Shown here: positions 33,771 through 41,741 of the stretch, one piece after another
Layout of the letters: each line of letters begins with the position of its first letter
How positions within the stretch are numbered: the stretch's first letter is position 1
Source of the DNA: Deltaproteobacteria bacterium
GTDB lineage: Bacteria > Myxococcota_A > Polyangia > Polyangiales > Sandaracinaceae
NCBI GenBank assembly: GCA_017303575.1
Contig: JAFLCL010000009.1
Coordinates: 1 to 64,000, forward strand
Length of the DNA: 64,000 nucleotides
Direction of reading: 5' to 3'
The notes under the pieces: generated by a model
What the model saw: the letters and a program-made list of their open reading frames with translations, nothing else
The model's database searches: none
What the model was told of the DNA's origin: nothing
Translations under genes and position numbers: made by a program

Positions 33771-33977
33771 CTACAGGTCGTCCGTGAGCGACGAGCCGCC
33801 CGCAGGAGCGTCCTCCACGACAGCCTCCAGGGTGCCGACGACGAACATTCGGTCCTTGAAGTCGCCGCCGCTGCCGAACCACTGGCAGAGCACCTGCTCG
33901 TGCTTGTCCACGACTGCAACCGTCATCGCCGGACCGCCGGACTTGAGGCGCACCACGTCTCCCACTTTCCACGTCAT
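33771..33977 (-). CDS. YodC-like (DUF2158) small protein
   Basis: The 68-residue product has the family hallmark MTWKVGDVVRLKSGGPAMTV followed by VLCQWF, as in E. coli YodC and many phage-borne DUF2158 proteins: a small beta-barrel of unknown role. It is convergent with the 60-residue protein at 33539, which has a related opening pattern. Confidence 0.8.
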   Translation of the reverse strand: MTWKVGDVVRLKSGGPAMTVAVVDKHEQVLCQWFGSGGDFKDRMFVVGTLEAVVEDAPAGGSSLTDDL

Positions 33978-34021
33978 GGAAGGACCCTACCATCACCTCG
34001 CCCCCGCTGTCTGCGAGAACG

Positions 34022-34867
34022 CTACGGCCCGTCCGCTCGCATGAACGTCGTGTATTCGGCGTCGACGAACTGGAGCAGCACCCCTCCGCAGCTCTCGCTG
34101 ATCCTGACAATCGTCTGCAACAGCGCGCCGAGAGCAACTTCCACGGCGAGCGTCTGGCTCCCCGGATCCCATCCGACGAGCTTCAACCTCTCGCCCGCGA
34201 GCCGGTGACCAACCGGCGAGGCGTGAGGAGCGTGCGAGACCGTGTGGTAGTCGACGCCCGTGTCGACTGCTCGGATGCGGTCGCTGATGGTCCCCTCGTG
34301 CCAGACGCCTGGTGAGTGCTTCTTCGAGAAGTCCTTCTGGTAGATCTGGAACCATTCCGCCAGGTCGGTTGGCCCCACGTGAACAACCCAGGGGGCCAGG
34401 GCCACCACCCGGTCGAGTTCCGCCGGCTCGACATCGCCAGCAGCTACGTCGAGCTGGGTGCGCCTGTAGAGGAAGTACGCCTCGACTCGCGGCCACTCCC
34501 TCCAGCGTCTGCTTCGCTGGTTGACGGTTGCGGGGTCGTGGAAGACGTAGTGCCACGCCGCCTGGAGTTCATGGATCGATCGGATGTGAGTGTAGGCGCC
34601 CACGACGGATCCGAAGTTCATGCAGCCGATGAACGCGAAGGTCTCCTGCGTGAGCTTCGCGATCATCTCCTTGGCCACCTCGCCCGGTTCGCCGGGCGGG
34701 TACGTCAGGCGTCTGGCCTCGACGCAGAACATCAGCTTGATCAGGAGCTGATCGAGGAGCGCGATCCGCGTCGTTCGCCGGAGGTCGTCCCGGATGGCGC
34801 TCATGGCTCGCGGGTAGTCGCGCAGGTAGGTCTCGAACTCGTCCATGGGGCCAAGCTGACCGATCAT
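34022..34867 (-). CDS. DUF5677-like protein
   Basis: The 281-residue protein is helical. The HIRSIHELQAAWHYVFHDP segment, an Arg/Trp-rich middle and a late YHTVSHAPHASPVGHRL segment recall DUF5677 proteins, whose His and acidic positions suggest a HEPN/abortive-type helical fold. ATG 34867 is used; ATG 34846 is possible. It is divergent from the replication module and lies with accessory genes. The family assignment is tentative. Confidence 0.5.
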   Translation of the reverse strand: MIGQLGPMDEFETYLRDYPRAMSAIRDDLRRTTRIALLDQLLIKLMFCVEARRLTYPPGEPGEVAKEMIAKLTQETFAFIGCMNFGSVVGAYTHIRSIHELQAAWHYVFHDPATVNQRSRRWREWPRVEAYFLYRRTQLDVAAGDVEPAELDRVVALAPWVVHVGPTDLAEWFQIYQKDFSKKHSPGVWHEGTISDRIRAVDTGVDYHTVSHAPHASPVGHRLAGERLKLVGWDPGSQTLAVEVALGALLQTIVRISESCGGVLLQFVDAEYTTFMRADGP

Positions 34868-35134
34868 CTGGCCGCCGTCGAAAGCGACGGACTAGTCAAT
34901 AGTCGGAACGTCCCGAATCCACTCGTCTTTCCCGTCCATCTTATCGTATCGGATTGAGACGACGCGTCCGTTTCACGTGGAACATCGGACACTTACAAGA
35001 CTCATGTCGCTTGCGTACCGTCCGAGTTCCGATGCATAGATGGGGCAACACCGCACCGCGCACCTGAGTCGGAAGCTCAGGAGTTCGGGTGAGCCTCTCG
35101 GCTCGGCGGGGTCGGCGCAGTGGAGGCGCCAGAC
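34868..35134. promoter_or_regulatory. divergent promoter region of the replication module
   Basis: The region between the leftward DUF5677-like gene and the replication genes is AT-richer than the surroundings (34880-35040). It holds TTATCGTATC-like promoter sequence, the parS-like palindrome at 34970-34983 and repeated TCGGAAC half-sites in both directions (34903 and near 35028). It probably contains promoters and operators of both directions. Confidence 0.5.
34970..34983. promoter_or_regulatory. parS-like palindrome GTTTCACGTGGAAC
   Basis: The 14-bp core differs by one base from a perfect palindrome. It is one base from the GTTCCACGTGGAAC form reported for myxobacterial ParB sites and one from the Bacillus-type core GTTTCACGTGAAAC. 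It may recruit host ParB (or Noc-like) to the prophage or its plasmid-like form, or be coincidental. Confidence 0.5.
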
Positions 35135-35200
35135 ATGGCCATCGTACCCCCGAACGCACGCTATCGCCAGATCACCCGCTCACCCACGGGAGGGGCGTGA
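35135..35200 (+). CDS. 21-residue leader ORF coupled to the helicase gene
   Basis: The ATG at 35135 has GGAGG 8 bp upstream, and its TGA overlaps the helicase ATG (TGATG). The product is basic and Pro-containing (MAIVPPNARYRQITRSPTGG). It may only serve to couple translation, and the sequence encoding its end also contains the ribosome-binding site of the helicase. Confidence 0.35.
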   Translation: MAIVPPNARYRQITRSPTGGA

Positions 35201-36549
35201 TGGATCTCGACGCCACCACTCTGTGGATCGCCACCCGGTCGACCAAGGACTACTCCGCGCTCCTGGATGCGGGTGCCCACACCGGCCTCATGGTGGGGCC
35301 GGGCAAGGCGGGTTGGGAGTTCGTGACCGACTACGTAGCGAAGCACGGCGCGCTGCCGGGCATCGGCCTCGTCGTCGAGAACAGCGGCACGGCGATCCGC
35401 CCGCCCGAGGACGGTCAGGAAGTCGCCGTCGGCTTCCTGTTGGAGCGACTTCGCGAACGGGCCACTCGACGCGCCCTCGCGTACGGCCTCGGGAAGGGAC
35501 TCGAAGCGCTCGAAGCGGACAAGCAGGAGGACGCCGTCAGCGAGGTCCTCAAGCTGTCCGAGCATCTCGCCGACATCTCGCTCCGTTCGGGCGCACCGCG
35601 GCGCTCGACCGTCGAGCAGATCGACGCCCACCTCGCCCACATCCAGCAGCGCTGGGGACAGCGCACGTTCGGGATCTCGATCCCATCGTTCCCGCAGATC
35701 GAGGACGCGCTCAGCGGTCTGTGGGGCTCCGTCCTGCTCTCCGCAGCGCCCAACGCAGGCAAGACGTGCTTGGCTGGCCAGCTCGCCCTCGACGCGCTTG
35801 CGACGCCGGATGTCCAGGTCGTCATCATCTCCATGGAGATGACCACCGCGCAGATGTGGACCAGGTTCTTGGCACAGGTGTCGGGACGGACGACGCGCGA
35901 GATCACGCTCGGATCAAATCGGGCGGGAGTGGTGGATCCGTTCCTTCGCAGCCAACTCGGCACGGCGGCCGAGAAGCTCAAGCTCCTGGCCCCGCGCCTG
36001 GCGATCCTCGACCGACGCGCACTGCCGGAGGTGACCTCCGCGACCATCCGCAGGTCCATCGCGCGGCTGAGCGAGACCAGCGGTGCGCGGCGCACGCTGC
36101 TGATCATCGACTCGCTCCAGCGTCTGCCCGGCTCATCAAAAAAGGGCGCGACCGAGCTGGACGACGACCGAGAGCGGTACGAGCTGATCCAGGGGCTTCG
36201 GTTCGCGCTGACGGATGACGACTGCATCCTCACCATCTCAGAGGCGCGCAAGCCGGCGTCCTCCAAGGGTCGCTGGGCTGCCGGGATGGCGGACGTTCGA
36301 GGGCATGCTGGCTTGCTGTACGTCTCGGACGCCGTCGCGATGCTCACAGCGCGCGACGCCGATCCGAACGCGGCGCCGGGGACGCCCTCGTTGGCCGACT
36401 TCACGATCGCGAAGGTGCGAGACCCAGGCTACAGGGCCTCGATCCCGCTGACCTTCGACTTTGTCCGCTCTCGGTTCGCCGAGCGCATCGGCGTCAGCTC
36501 TCCCATCACCACCGTGGAGGACGATGATGACGATGTCGTCGCGTTCTGA
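35200..36549 (+). CDS. DnaB-like replicative helicase
   Basis: The 449-residue product starts at ATG 35200 behind GGGAGGGG. An N-terminal region (about 1-150) recalls the DnaB N-domain linker. The C-terminal RecA-like ATPase begins at GISIPSFPQIEDAL, with Walker A SAAPNAGKTCL (Lys near 200), Walker B LLIIDSLQRL and an Arg-rich C-terminal part with ISEARKPASSKGRW and HAGLLYVSDAVAML, the DnaB/RepA-helicase motif H4 region. It would be the hexameric 5'-3' helicase for phage replication and is directly followed by the Rep-like gene. Confidence 0.8.
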   Translation: MDLDATTLWIATRSTKDYSALLDAGAHTGLMVGPGKAGWEFVTDYVAKHGALPGIGLVVENSGTAIRPPEDGQEVAVGFLLERLRERATRRALAYGLGKGLEALEADKQEDAVSEVLKLSEHLADISLRSGAPRRSTVEQIDAHLAHIQQRWGQRTFGISIPSFPQIEDALSGLWGSVLLSAAPNAGKTCLAGQLALDALATPDVQVVIISMEMTTAQMWTRFLAQVSGRTTREITLGSNRAGVVDPFLRSQLGTAAEKLKLLAPRLAILDRRALPEVTSATIRRSIARLSETSGARRTLLIIDSLQRLPGSSKKGATELDDDRERYELIQGLRFALTDDDCILTISEARKPASSKGRWAAGMADVRGHAGLLYVSDAVAMLTARDADPNAAPGTPSLADFTIAKVRDPGYRASIPLTFDFVRSRFAERIGVSSPITTVEDDDDDVVAF

Positions 36550-37795
36550 GCGAGAGGCAGTCGTCGCGGATGTCGTCGTGTCGGCCCGCACCACGGGCAA
36601 GTTCGCCCTGCCGCCGAGCGTCGACGCTGACCTTCTCGCGGCTGCCGACCGAGCGGATCTCTGGTCGCTCCTCGACGGGCCCGAGCCCGAGTTCCGTGCC
36701 TGGCTCGGCACGACCGGTCGTCATGGTGCGCGCCTGGCGTGGGGCAACGATCCGCCCGTGCGCGCGGGCCTCTCGGCGCTGCTCGTCGACGTCGTGCTCG
36801 GTGGTGGGGGGCGTCGAGCCGCAGCGCCCAAGACGAAGAACGACGCGGCGAAGAAGGGGAACGCCACGCCCGCCGTCGTCGCGCAGGTCCTGACCGCCAC
36901 GACCGCGATCGCCCACCCCGACGCGAGTGTTGTTGATCGCGCTCACGAACATGCTCGTCTCGTCCATGGGGGTCACTCGGCCGAGATCGTCTTCCCTTCG
37001 GCGCGCGAGCTACCTCTGCATCTACGCGGGGGCGTGCCCACGCTGCACGTCGAGGCATTCGAGCGCCTCGTCTCTGGCGACGCGCGGCTCGACTCCGTGA
37101 CCGCGACGCGCCTGATCCTCTTGCTCGCCGAGCGGACGTGGGAGGCCACCGCTGCCGGCGACCAGTCCTGGGTCGTGCGCACGGTTGGCTGGCGCGGCCT
37201 AGCCCAGATGGTGGGCGCGGGCGCCGCGAACAACCCCACGGACCTACGTCGGGTCGCCTACGAGCTGGACCGCGTCCGCTTGTGCCTCGGCGACGCGTCG
37301 GTCTCACTCGTGACGATCGAGTGGGACTCGCGCCTGCGTGTCGACCTACGAGTGGGTCCTCCTCTGCGGCCGGGCTTCGTCACCGAGTTCGGTCGCCAGG
37401 CGCGCGACACGCGGTACCTCGTGCCGTTGCCGCGCGTGGCGATGCTGCCTCCCCCGTCGTCCACCAACCCGCGTCTGCACGCGGGTGAGCTACGTCTCCA
37501 TCTCCTCCTCCTCCGCGAGGTGCGGATGCGTGCCGAAGAACTGCACCAGCGTGGTTCGGTTCACGTGCCGCTCGACACGAGGCGACTGCTGGCCGACGAA
37601 GCAGGTCTGCCGGCGAGTGGCTCGGAGCAGGCTTGGGCTGGCTGGCTACGCTCGGGGCACGTCGTCGAGCGCGACGCCGACCGCTACGATCTGGGCCCGG
37701 CGTACGCGACCCAGCGGGAGGCCATCATCGCAGGCGCGCAGCAGTCGTCCTCGGGTCGAGCGCGGCGCGGGCGCCGCAGGAGCGCTCAGTCTTGA
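36527..37795 (+). CDS. Rep-like replication initiator (winged-helix)
   Basis: The start is one of several ATGs at 36524-36533; 36527 has the best spacing to GGAGG and gives 422 residues. It overlaps the helicase end. After a variable N-terminal part come a helical domain (FERLVSGDARLDSVTATRLILLLAERTWEA), a wHTH-like part (GWRGLAQMVGAGAANNPTDLRRVAYELDRVRL) and a second helical domain (ELRLHLLLLREVRMRAEELHQ). The layout of two winged-helix-like domains resembles plasmid Rep initiators, and three iterons follow the stop codon within 10 bp. The function is inferred from that linkage. Confidence 0.55.
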   Translation: MTMSSRSEREAVVADVVVSARTTGKFALPPSVDADLLAAADRADLWSLLDGPEPEFRAWLGTTGRHGARLAWGNDPPVRAGLSALLVDVVLGGGGRRAAAPKTKNDAAKKGNATPAVVAQVLTATTAIAHPDASVVDRAHEHARLVHGGHSAEIVFPSARELPLHLRGGVPTLHVEAFERLVSGDARLDSVTATRLILLLAERTWEATAAGDQSWVVRTVGWRGLAQMVGAGAANNPTDLRRVAYELDRVRLCLGDASVSLVTIEWDSRLRVDLRVGPPLRPGFVTEFGRQARDTRYLVPLPRVAMLPPPSSTNPRLHAGELRLHLLLLREVRMRAEELHQRGSVHVPLDTRRLLADEAGLPASGSEQAWAGWLRSGHVVERDADRYDLGPAYATQREAIIAGAQQSSSGRARRGRRRSAQS

Positions 37796-37803
37796 CTGAC
37801 GGC

Positions 37804-37869
37804 TAAGATTGTCTTGGACACCCGGTAAGATTGTCTTGGACACCCGGTAAGATTGTCTTGGATTCTGCG
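37804..37869 (+). repeat. three 22-bp iterons
   Basis: The 15-bp core TAAGATTGTCTTGGA occurs at 37804, 37826 and 37848, at a strict 22-bp period (two helical turns). The first two copies are identical over 22 bp; the third diverges after the core. The core has an AAGA-TTG-TCTT dyad. This phasing is typical of Rep-binding iterons. Confidence 0.9.
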
Positions 37870-37910
37870 CGATCGCCCGTTTTTATTGAGATTTACACGG
37901 TCAGCGCGGG
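37804..37910. other. probable replication origin (iterons plus AT-rich tract)
   Basis: Three phased iterons directly downstream of the Rep-like gene are followed by GCGATCGC and an AT-rich stretch (37878-37898, TTTTTATTGAGATTTA), a likely unwinding element. A good DnaA box is not seen. The arrangement Rep, iterons, AT-rich tract matches iteron plasmid origins. Confidence 0.7.
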
Positions 37911-37933
37911 ACGGAAGGGAACGGTAGTTCCCT

Positions 37934-37962
37934 GTGGGCCCCCGCTGGACGCGGGGACCCAC
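37934..37962. other. strong GC hairpin next to the origin
   Basis: A 12-bp stem with one mismatch (GTGGGCCCCCGC / GCGGGGACCCAC, 5-nt loop) lies 25 bp beyond the AT-rich tract. No U-tract follows. It may be a single-strand initiation or priming structure, or an RNA element. The rest of 37963-38133 shows no supported gene. Confidence 0.5.
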
Positions 37963-38133
37963 GAGAAGGGAGAAGAAGCTCGACTTCGGGTCCTGACCCA
38001 AGGCTTCCAGCGCTCCGTGGAGGTCGAATCCCTCTCTGCACCTGGGTGCCGACAAGTGAAGGGAGCCTCCTCCCTCGGCGCGAGTGGCCGGGTCACTCCG
38101 GATGAACCGAGCCTCGCAGAGCTTCTCTAGATT

Positions 38134-39252
38134 TCAGCCCAGGTCTTCGCCGTAGCGTCCGGCCGCATGCTCTTCGTCCACCATCTCCTGGATCCGCGTC
38201 CGATGTCGCTCGAACCCCATGCGGGAGTGCCGACCATCGTAGATCGTGAGCTGGTTGTACCCAGCTCCCTTTGTGACGATCAGGAAGGCACCGCGGAACT
38301 GCCTCGTCACGGGTCGCGATCCCACCGGAAGGGGGATGTCGTGGCCGTCCTCGTCCTCGCCCAGCGAGTTCTCGCTCCAGTGGCCGAAGTCGACGTACTC
38401 GCCCGGAGCAACCTCAAGGACCTCCTCCCGGTCACCTCGAACCTCTTCGTAGATGCCACTCGGAGCCAGCTCGGCGGCGTCGAGCCAGAAGTAGGCCCAC
38501 TCGCGCTTCGGGTCTCGCTGGGGCATCACCAGCACGAGCCGCTTCGGCCGGACGATGTAGATGGATCCGGCACAGTCGATGTCGATGCATCCGGGCTCAG
38601 CGGAGCGGGTGGCGTTCGTGAGATCCTGCCCGCCTGCCCTCGGCATGTGCATGTGGTTGAGGGGCGCGTGGGCCCCAATCGCTTGGAGCACGCCGACCAC
38701 GTCGTCCACCGTCGTCCAAGTGGTGCCGGCACTGCCGATGCGCTCGACGAAGCGCTTCCAGTCGCCGCCGCTCTCTTCGTAGAACGAAGGTGCTGGGAGA
38801 GCGGTACGTGAGGGCGCCCGCGCCTCCGCGGCGAGATAGCCAGCGGCCACCGCCGTCTCGTAGATGCGCTTCTCGCGCAAGAGCGCGAACGTCGACTGTG
38901 CCGTGTACCCAGAGCGCTCGACGTCTTCGCGGTAGGCTCTCAACAGCCCTCGCGAGTTGATGCAGAGGTAGCCGCGGTCTCGGCGCGACGCATGCCCGTG
39001 CGGTGCTTGCGCGCTCGTGACGCACGCCGTGCCCCTCGGCGCACGACACGTCTCGCACGAGGTGGCGAGCATCCACTGGGCGTCGGTGATCGCCAGCAAC
39101 CGCTCGATCAGACCGAACAGCTCCGTCTTGACGGGGTCCTCCTCCGTTCGCGGGTGCAGCACGTCCACGTGACGCCTCGCGACGGCGTAGCTCTCACCGG
39201 TGCGTTCCTGGCGCTCGCGAGCGCGCAGCTTCTGCTTCTTTCCCTTGGTCAT
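38134..39252 (-). CDS. unknown protein with zinc-binding Cys motif
   Basis: The start at 39252 gives 372 residues. The N-terminus KLRARERQERTGESYAVARRHV is a motif repeated in many phage and TA-associated proteins. Residues about 70-105 carry CETCRAPRGTACVTS..APHGHASRRDRGY, a zf-type C-x2-C-x6-C-x8-H..R pattern common in actinophage and other accessory proteins. The remainder is beta-rich. It may bind DNA. Encoded leftward, facing the iteron region. Confidence 0.55.
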   Translation of the reverse strand: MTKGKKQKLRARERQERTGESYAVARRHVDVLHPRTEEDPVKTELFGLIERLLAITDAQWMLATSCETCRAPRGTACVTSAQAPHGHASRRDRGYLCINSRGLLRAYREDVERSGYTAQSTFALLREKRIYETAVAAGYLAAEARAPSRTALPAPSFYEESGGDWKRFVERIGSAGTTWTTVDDVVGVLQAIGAHAPLNHMHMPRAGGQDLTNATRSAEPGCIDIDCAGSIYIVRPKRLVLVMPQRDPKREWAYFWLDAAELAPSGIYEEVRGDREEVLEVAPGEYVDFGHWSENSLGEDEDGHDIPLPVGSRPVTRQFRGAFLIVTKGAGYNQLTIYDGRHSRMGFERHRTRIQEMVDEEHAAGRYGEDLG

Positions 39253-39497
39253 CGCGTTCTCCACGTTCGACGACACATCCCCCACCTGTGCGATCGAACG
39301 AAAAGACGCGACTGCCGTCCGAGGTGTGGTGGCCCCTTTGCCTGCTCTTCGGGCCCCGTGGGGGTGGGCCTGCGCGAGGTCTGGTCGTGGACGACGACCG
39401 CCTTCTACTTACAACGTGTTCCGGGATGAGCGCAACCGCGCCGCGGCGGAGGGGTGCTTTGCACCGCCGTGCTACGGTCGCGCCGACACGGGGGCTC

Positions 39498-40097
39498 ATG
39501 CCGAAGGCGAAGCTGCACATCGAGATCGACTTCCACGAGGCGCACGCGCCCGCGACTCTTCGGGCACTGCGACCAGTGCTCTACGGCGAACTCTTCGCGC
39601 GTTTGCCTGGGTGCAACCCTGCGCTGACTCGCCTACGCGTCGGCCCCGCGGGACTCACTGCGACACGGATCGCGCTTCGCCGCGCGCCTGTCCCATTGCG
39701 CAGGCACGTCGAGGAGATCATCAGGCAGAACATCCTCACGTGTGTGGAGACGGCGATGGCGAAGGTGAAAAGGCAAGAAGCTCTGGCGCAAGAGCGACGG
39801 CGGCGCGCAGCCGAGGGCTATGCGTTCGAGGTGTCGCATCGGATGGACGCGCTCGCGTACGGACCCGTCTACTTTCGGACGCGCGAGGAGGCGATCGAGC
39901 GCTGCGACACGATCCTGAGCGAGTACAGGTTGACGATCCCGGACGACTACTTCGAGCGGCAGGCGCACGTACTGACGCTCACCGTCGAGGCGACCGCGCT
40001 CAAGAACGGCACCTGGACCACCATCTTCACGCGAGACGCCACGTACGGGATCGACTTCCTCGACGGGAAGCGGGAGAAGCTCCGCGGAGGCCGGTGA
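39498..40097 (+). CDS. unknown 199-residue protein
   Basis: The chosen start is ATG 39498; an upstream ATG at 39426 is in frame. The product begins with KAKLHIEIDFHEAHAP, then a long helical region with many Arg/Ala residues and a beta-rich C-terminus. No recognised family. It ends 5 bp before a convergent region and may be an accessory gene near attR. Confidence 0.5.
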   Translation: MPKAKLHIEIDFHEAHAPATLRALRPVLYGELFARLPGCNPALTRLRVGPAGLTATRIALRRAPVPLRRHVEEIIRQNILTCVETAMAKVKRQEALAQERRRRAAEGYAFEVSHRMDALAYGPVYFRTREEAIERCDTILSEYRLTIPDDYFERQAHVLTLTVEATALKNGTWTTIFTRDATYGIDFLDGKREKLRGGR

Positions 40098-40237
40098 GCG
40101 CTCACGCTGTGCGGGCAGCTCGCCAGCGTTGCTTGAGGTTCTCGTGGCCGCCCTCCGTTCGACCATGCCGCCGTCCGAGAGAGTGACGACGACCTCGTTC
40201 TTCGGCTGGCTCATCTGGACCTCCGCCTCCGAAGGTC
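40098..40237. other. short gap with a possible degraded small gene
   Basis: On the minus strand an ATG at 40214 follows a good GGCGGAGG site and begins MSQPKNEVVVTLSDGGMVE. Its frame then runs into the neighbour, while another frame ends GHENLKQRWRAARTA at 40102. A frameshift may have broken a small gene, or this is chance. Confidence 0.25.
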
Positions 40238-41236
40238 TCACGTACCAGCGCGTCGATGCACGCGAGGCCCACCAGCTTTCGCACGAGGAGCTGGTGGACG
40301 CGGGTCGGGTCGAGACCGCGCTGGCTTGAGCCACATGTCCCAGTTGTCCGGGTGGTGGGCCTTCGACTCCGCGACGCCGGGTAGGCCGGCGTCCGCAGCA
40401 TCGATCAGCGGCTGGATGTCGCGACCGATCTGCGTGACCGCGGCGAGGACTTCGCGCGCCTTCTCCGTGCGGTCGTCTTCGTCACCCTCGCGGAGCGCGT
40501 CCGCGATCGTCGTCGATGCGAGCGCCACGACGTTCGCCGATGCGTCGTCGCATCCGAGAGCGCGGAAGAGAGCGGCCACGAGCGGACGCGCGGAGCGCAC
40601 GTCGCCGGTGTAGGAGCGTCGAGTGCTGTCGGCTGCTCGGTCACGACGCATGCGGATGCTTCCCTCGCTCACGCCGAAGAGCTTGGCGGCGACGCTCGCC
40701 GCCGCGCGTGCCGGCCCACCGAGATCGACGACCTCTTGCGGCGAGAGCAGCGCACCTCGGAGGTGCCTCGCAGTCGCGCCTGGGAGCACTGCGAGGACGG
40801 CGTGACGCACGTCGTGCTTCCACTCCGCGGGGCCGGTGGGTACGTCCTTCGGCTTGCCCGTGGGCCACGGCCGTCGAGCGTTCGCGACCATGCGCTCGTA
40901 GGCGCCGGTGAGCGAGGCGGCCATGCGCGCGGAGTCGATCGCTTCGATCGGCACGAGAGGTTGCTCGACTCGGTTCTCGACCGTGGCGACGATCTCGGCG
41001 AGCCGCTTCGCGATGCGTGGATCGTCTGCGCCAGCCTCGTGGAGGTGGAGTACTTCGAGGGCATCGACGAGCGCCGTACGCGCGCGTGCGAGGGACGGAG
41101 GATCGCCCGCTACGACCGGTCGTTTTCTTCGAGAGCTTGGGGCCACTTCTGGGGCCACAGAATCGCGCAGCAGGGTGATTCCGGCAAGGTTGACGAAGGA
41201 CGGAACCCCAGTATTGTCAGGGAAATCGAACCCCAT
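40238..41236 (-). CDS. HTH-containing protein next to attR
   Basis: The 332-residue product starts at ATG 41236, 27 bp inside attR. A helical N-terminal half is followed by a HTH-like region (SVAAKLFGVSEGSIRMRRDRAADSTRRSY) and a second helical region with an acidic stretch (ALREGDEDDRTEKAREVL). It may be a regulator. After excision its upstream region would change to attP, which could affect expression. Confidence 0.6.
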   Translation of the reverse strand: MGFDFPDNTGVPSFVNLAGITLLRDSVAPEVAPSSRRKRPVVAGDPPSLARARTALVDALEVLHLHEAGADDPRIAKRLAEIVATVENRVEQPLVPIEAIDSARMAASLTGAYERMVANARRPWPTGKPKDVPTGPAEWKHDVRHAVLAVLPGATARHLRGALLSPQEVVDLGGPARAAASVAAKLFGVSEGSIRMRRDRAADSTRRSYTGDVRSARPLVAALFRALGCDDASANVVALASTTIADALREGDEDDRTEKAREVLAAVTQIGRDIQPLIDAADAGLPGVAESKAHHPDNWDMWLKPARSRPDPRPPAPRAKAGGPRVHRRAGT

Positions 41237-41262
41237 GATGACGGCGAAGGTTGCCTCCGCCT

Positions 41263-41305
<43 letters not shown>

Positions 41306-41310
41306 AAGTA

Positions 41311-41340
41311 GAAGGCCGCCTCGGGTTCGAGGCGGCCTTC
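41311..41340 (+). terminator. original host terminator of tRNA-fMet
   Basis: A perfect 13-bp stem (GAAGGCCGCCTCG with its complement, GGTT loop) begins 5 bp after the tRNA fragment, then GGTGTTTC. It was the tRNA terminator before integration. Confidence 0.75.
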
Positions 41341-41376
41341 GGTGTTTCAGTGGTCTGGCGATGTCTTGCTTGGTCG

Positions 41377-41670
41377 TCAACGTCGACGATCGAGATCGTC
41401 GTCGATCTGATCTGCCAAGTCGTCGAGAGCGCGCTTCCGCAGGTCTTCCCGTGCGCTGGCCTGGTTGGGCATGAGCTCGAGTCGTCCATCGACCTCGTAC
41501 ACGATGAGGAGGTGGTTGCACCCGCGGCATCGAAGCTCGCCGACGCGAGGCTGCCGACCAGGCGGGCAGCGAAACAGGTTGTGCCCGCGGGTGAACCGGA
41601 TGTCCTCGCTCCCCGACGGCAGAGGCTCCTGGCACTGCGGACACGCGACTCCGATCGCGCTCGTCCTCAT
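41377..41670 (-). CDS. small zinc-ribbon protein
   Basis: The start at 41670 gives 97 residues. Two Cys pairs (ACPQCQEPL and LRCRGCNHLL) form a likely zinc ribbon, followed by an acidic/basic helix (RKRALDDLADQIDDDLDRRR). It is a host gene just outside attR. The function is unknown. Confidence 0.6.
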   Translation of the reverse strand: MRTSAIGVACPQCQEPLPSGSEDIRFTRGHNLFRCPPGRQPRVGELRCRGCNHLLIVYEVDGRLELMPNQASAREDLRKRALDDLADQIDDDLDRRR

Positions 41671-41741
41671 GACTCCGATCACGCGCGCCCCAGTCTTGCC
41701 ACTCGGGTCCGACACGGGCCCGAGTCTACACCTCCAGCTCG

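Noticed and set aside
37970..38060. tRNA-like sequence (GTCGAATCC region) near the origin
   Set aside because: The T-loop lacks the TTCRA order, no matching acceptor stem is seen and the anticodon loop is too small.
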